Assembly: GCF_000411135.1 (NCBI RefSeq)
Contig: NZ_KE150263.1
Coordinates: forward strand, 372,594 to 436,593
Origin: Actinotignum schaalii FB123-CNA-2
GTDB taxonomy: Bacteria; Actinomycetota; Actinomycetes; Actinomycetales; Actinomycetaceae
Direction: 5' to 3'
DNA: 64,000 nt
The notes under the pieces are model-generated. The model did not search any database. It had not been told where the DNA came from and saw only the letters and a list, made by a program, of their open reading frames with translations. The position numbers and the translations under genes were made by a program. Below, in pieces: positions 63,480 through 64,000 of this stretch; the stretch's first letter is position 1; every line of letters starts with the position of its first letter.

Positions 63480-64000
63480 GAAGCATTCTCCTGGTGGTAC
63501 GAGGCGAGCAGGTCGGCGGCGAGCTGGCGCGAACGCGGGCCGGAAGCACGCAGGCTGAGGGTGCGCGGCGAATCGACGTACAGGTCGAGCACATCGCTGC
63601 CGGCCGCGGCGCCAACGGGCCGTTCAATATCGATATCGAGGCGGTCATTGGTGAGGACCTCGGTTTTGCCCTCGCCCCATTCCACCACGGTGGCGGATTC
63701 TTCCAGGGAGGAATCCAGGTCCAGGGCGTCCAGTTCTTCCAGGGAGGTGAGGCGGTAGGCATCCACGTGGACGAGGTCGGGGCCGCCCACCCGCGAGCGG
63801 TGCACATTGGCGATCACGAACGTCGGGGAGGTCACGCGCCCGCCCACGTTCATACCTTCCGCAATTCCGCGGGTCATTGTGGTTTTTCCGGCGCCCAGCG
63901 GCCCGTTGAGCATGATGAGGTCGCCGCCGCGCAGGAGTTTTCCGAGGGCGCAGCCAACGGCGTGCATCGCCTCGGCGTCCTCAATAAGGATCTTCTCAGT
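63476..64000 (-). CDS. tsaE: tRNA threonylcarbamoyladenosine biosynthesis protein TsaE, 5' end beyond the window
   Basis: TsaE is the P-loop ATPase of t6A synthesis. Its Walker A motif is GPLGAGKTT, followed by SPTFVIANVHRS and HVDAYRLTSLEELDALDLD. The frame stays open to the edge of the window (upstream residues TEKILIEDAEA), so the true start lies outside. The C-terminal extension after the conserved VEWGEG region is typical of actinobacteria. Confidence 0.92.
   Translation of the reverse strand, partial: TEKILIEDAEAMHAVGCALGKLLRGGDLIMLNGPLGAGKTTMTRGIAEGMNVGGRVTSPTFVIANVHRSRVGGPDLVHVDAYRLTSLEELDALDLDSSLEESATVVEWGEGKTEVLTNDRLDIDIERPVGAAAGSDVLDLYVDSPRTLSLRASGPRSRQLAADLLASYHQENAS

Overview
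This window is chromosomal DNA from a high-GC Gram-positive bacterium (Actinobacteria), most likely a facultatively anaerobic, host-associated member of the Actinomycetaceae (Actinomyces, Schaalia, Actinotignum or a relative). Several things point there: the GC-rich coding sequence, frequent GTG/TTG starts, actinobacterial families (GuaB3, DUF3017, a DUF6350-type membrane protein, a THUMP-like methyltransferase), mixed-acid fermentation genes (pyruvate formate-lyase, Pta, AckA), and a secreted sialidase-like protein. The genus is an inference; there is no rRNA to settle it. I see no rRNA, tRNA, CRISPR array, prophage or intact insertion sequence.

Layout. 1-2.7 kb: polar amino-acid ABC transporter (binding lipoprotein, a permease with an apparent frameshift, ATPase). 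3-7.2 kb: divergent pgi and a double-length 6-phosphofructokinase. 7.2-12.4 kb: CNNM/CBS transporter-like protein, DUF3017 protein, membrane esterase, DUF6350-like protein. 12.5-16.7 kb: trpDCBA, preceded by a candidate Trp-codon attenuator with two short ORFs. 17-20.8 kb: Mn/Zn ABC transporter (lipoprotein, ATPase, two permeases). 20.8-25.8 kb: PcrA/UvrD helicase, an aldehyde dehydrogenase, a DUF981-like membrane protein. 26-29.2 kb: pflA and a pyruvate formate-lyase split into a 699-aa body and a separate 82-aa glycyl-radical subunit. 29.7-34.3 kb: guaA, pta, ackA. 34.5-35.4 kb: a two-gene cassette of unknown function. 35.5-40.5 kb: a four-gene operon (Gfo/Idh/MocA oxidoreductase, sodium:solute symporter, small membrane protein, fused ETF beta-alpha). 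40.6-42.8 kb: YtrA-type GntR regulator with its ABC system and a palindromic operator. 42.9-46.6 kb: ald-nadE-GNAT. 46.7-54 kb: guaB3, a FemX/MurM-like peptidoglycan-bridge enzyme, a DEDDh exonuclease, guaB, glmS. 54.3-57.1 kb: sialidase-like protein with five C-terminal calcium-type repeats. 57.3-58.8 kb: a hypothetical protein, a broken RhuM-family gene, and groES under a perfect CIRCE element. 58.9-64 kb: aldo/keto reductase, a SAM methyltransferase, and the tsaE-tsaB-rimI-tsaD cluster for tRNA t6A modification (tsaE runs off the window).

How it fits together. Pgi and PFK feed glycolysis; the split PFL turns pyruvate into acetyl-CoA and formate; Pta and AckA turn acetyl-CoA into acetate and ATP. 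GuaA, GuaB and GuaB3 represent guanine nucleotide synthesis. GlmS and the FemX-like enzyme serve the cell wall. Eight genes, including the proposed trp leader peptide, show a TANNNT hexamer 6-7 nt before the start codon and mostly lack a Shine-Dalgarno sequence, which suggests leaderless transcripts.

The observations most worth following are the obligately split pyruvate formate-lyase, the tryptophan leader ORFs, the ETF beta-alpha fusion inside a symporter operon, a 57-nt intergenic repeat pair, and a recurring word around GCTGCGTCGTCGTTCC that is concentrated between genes.
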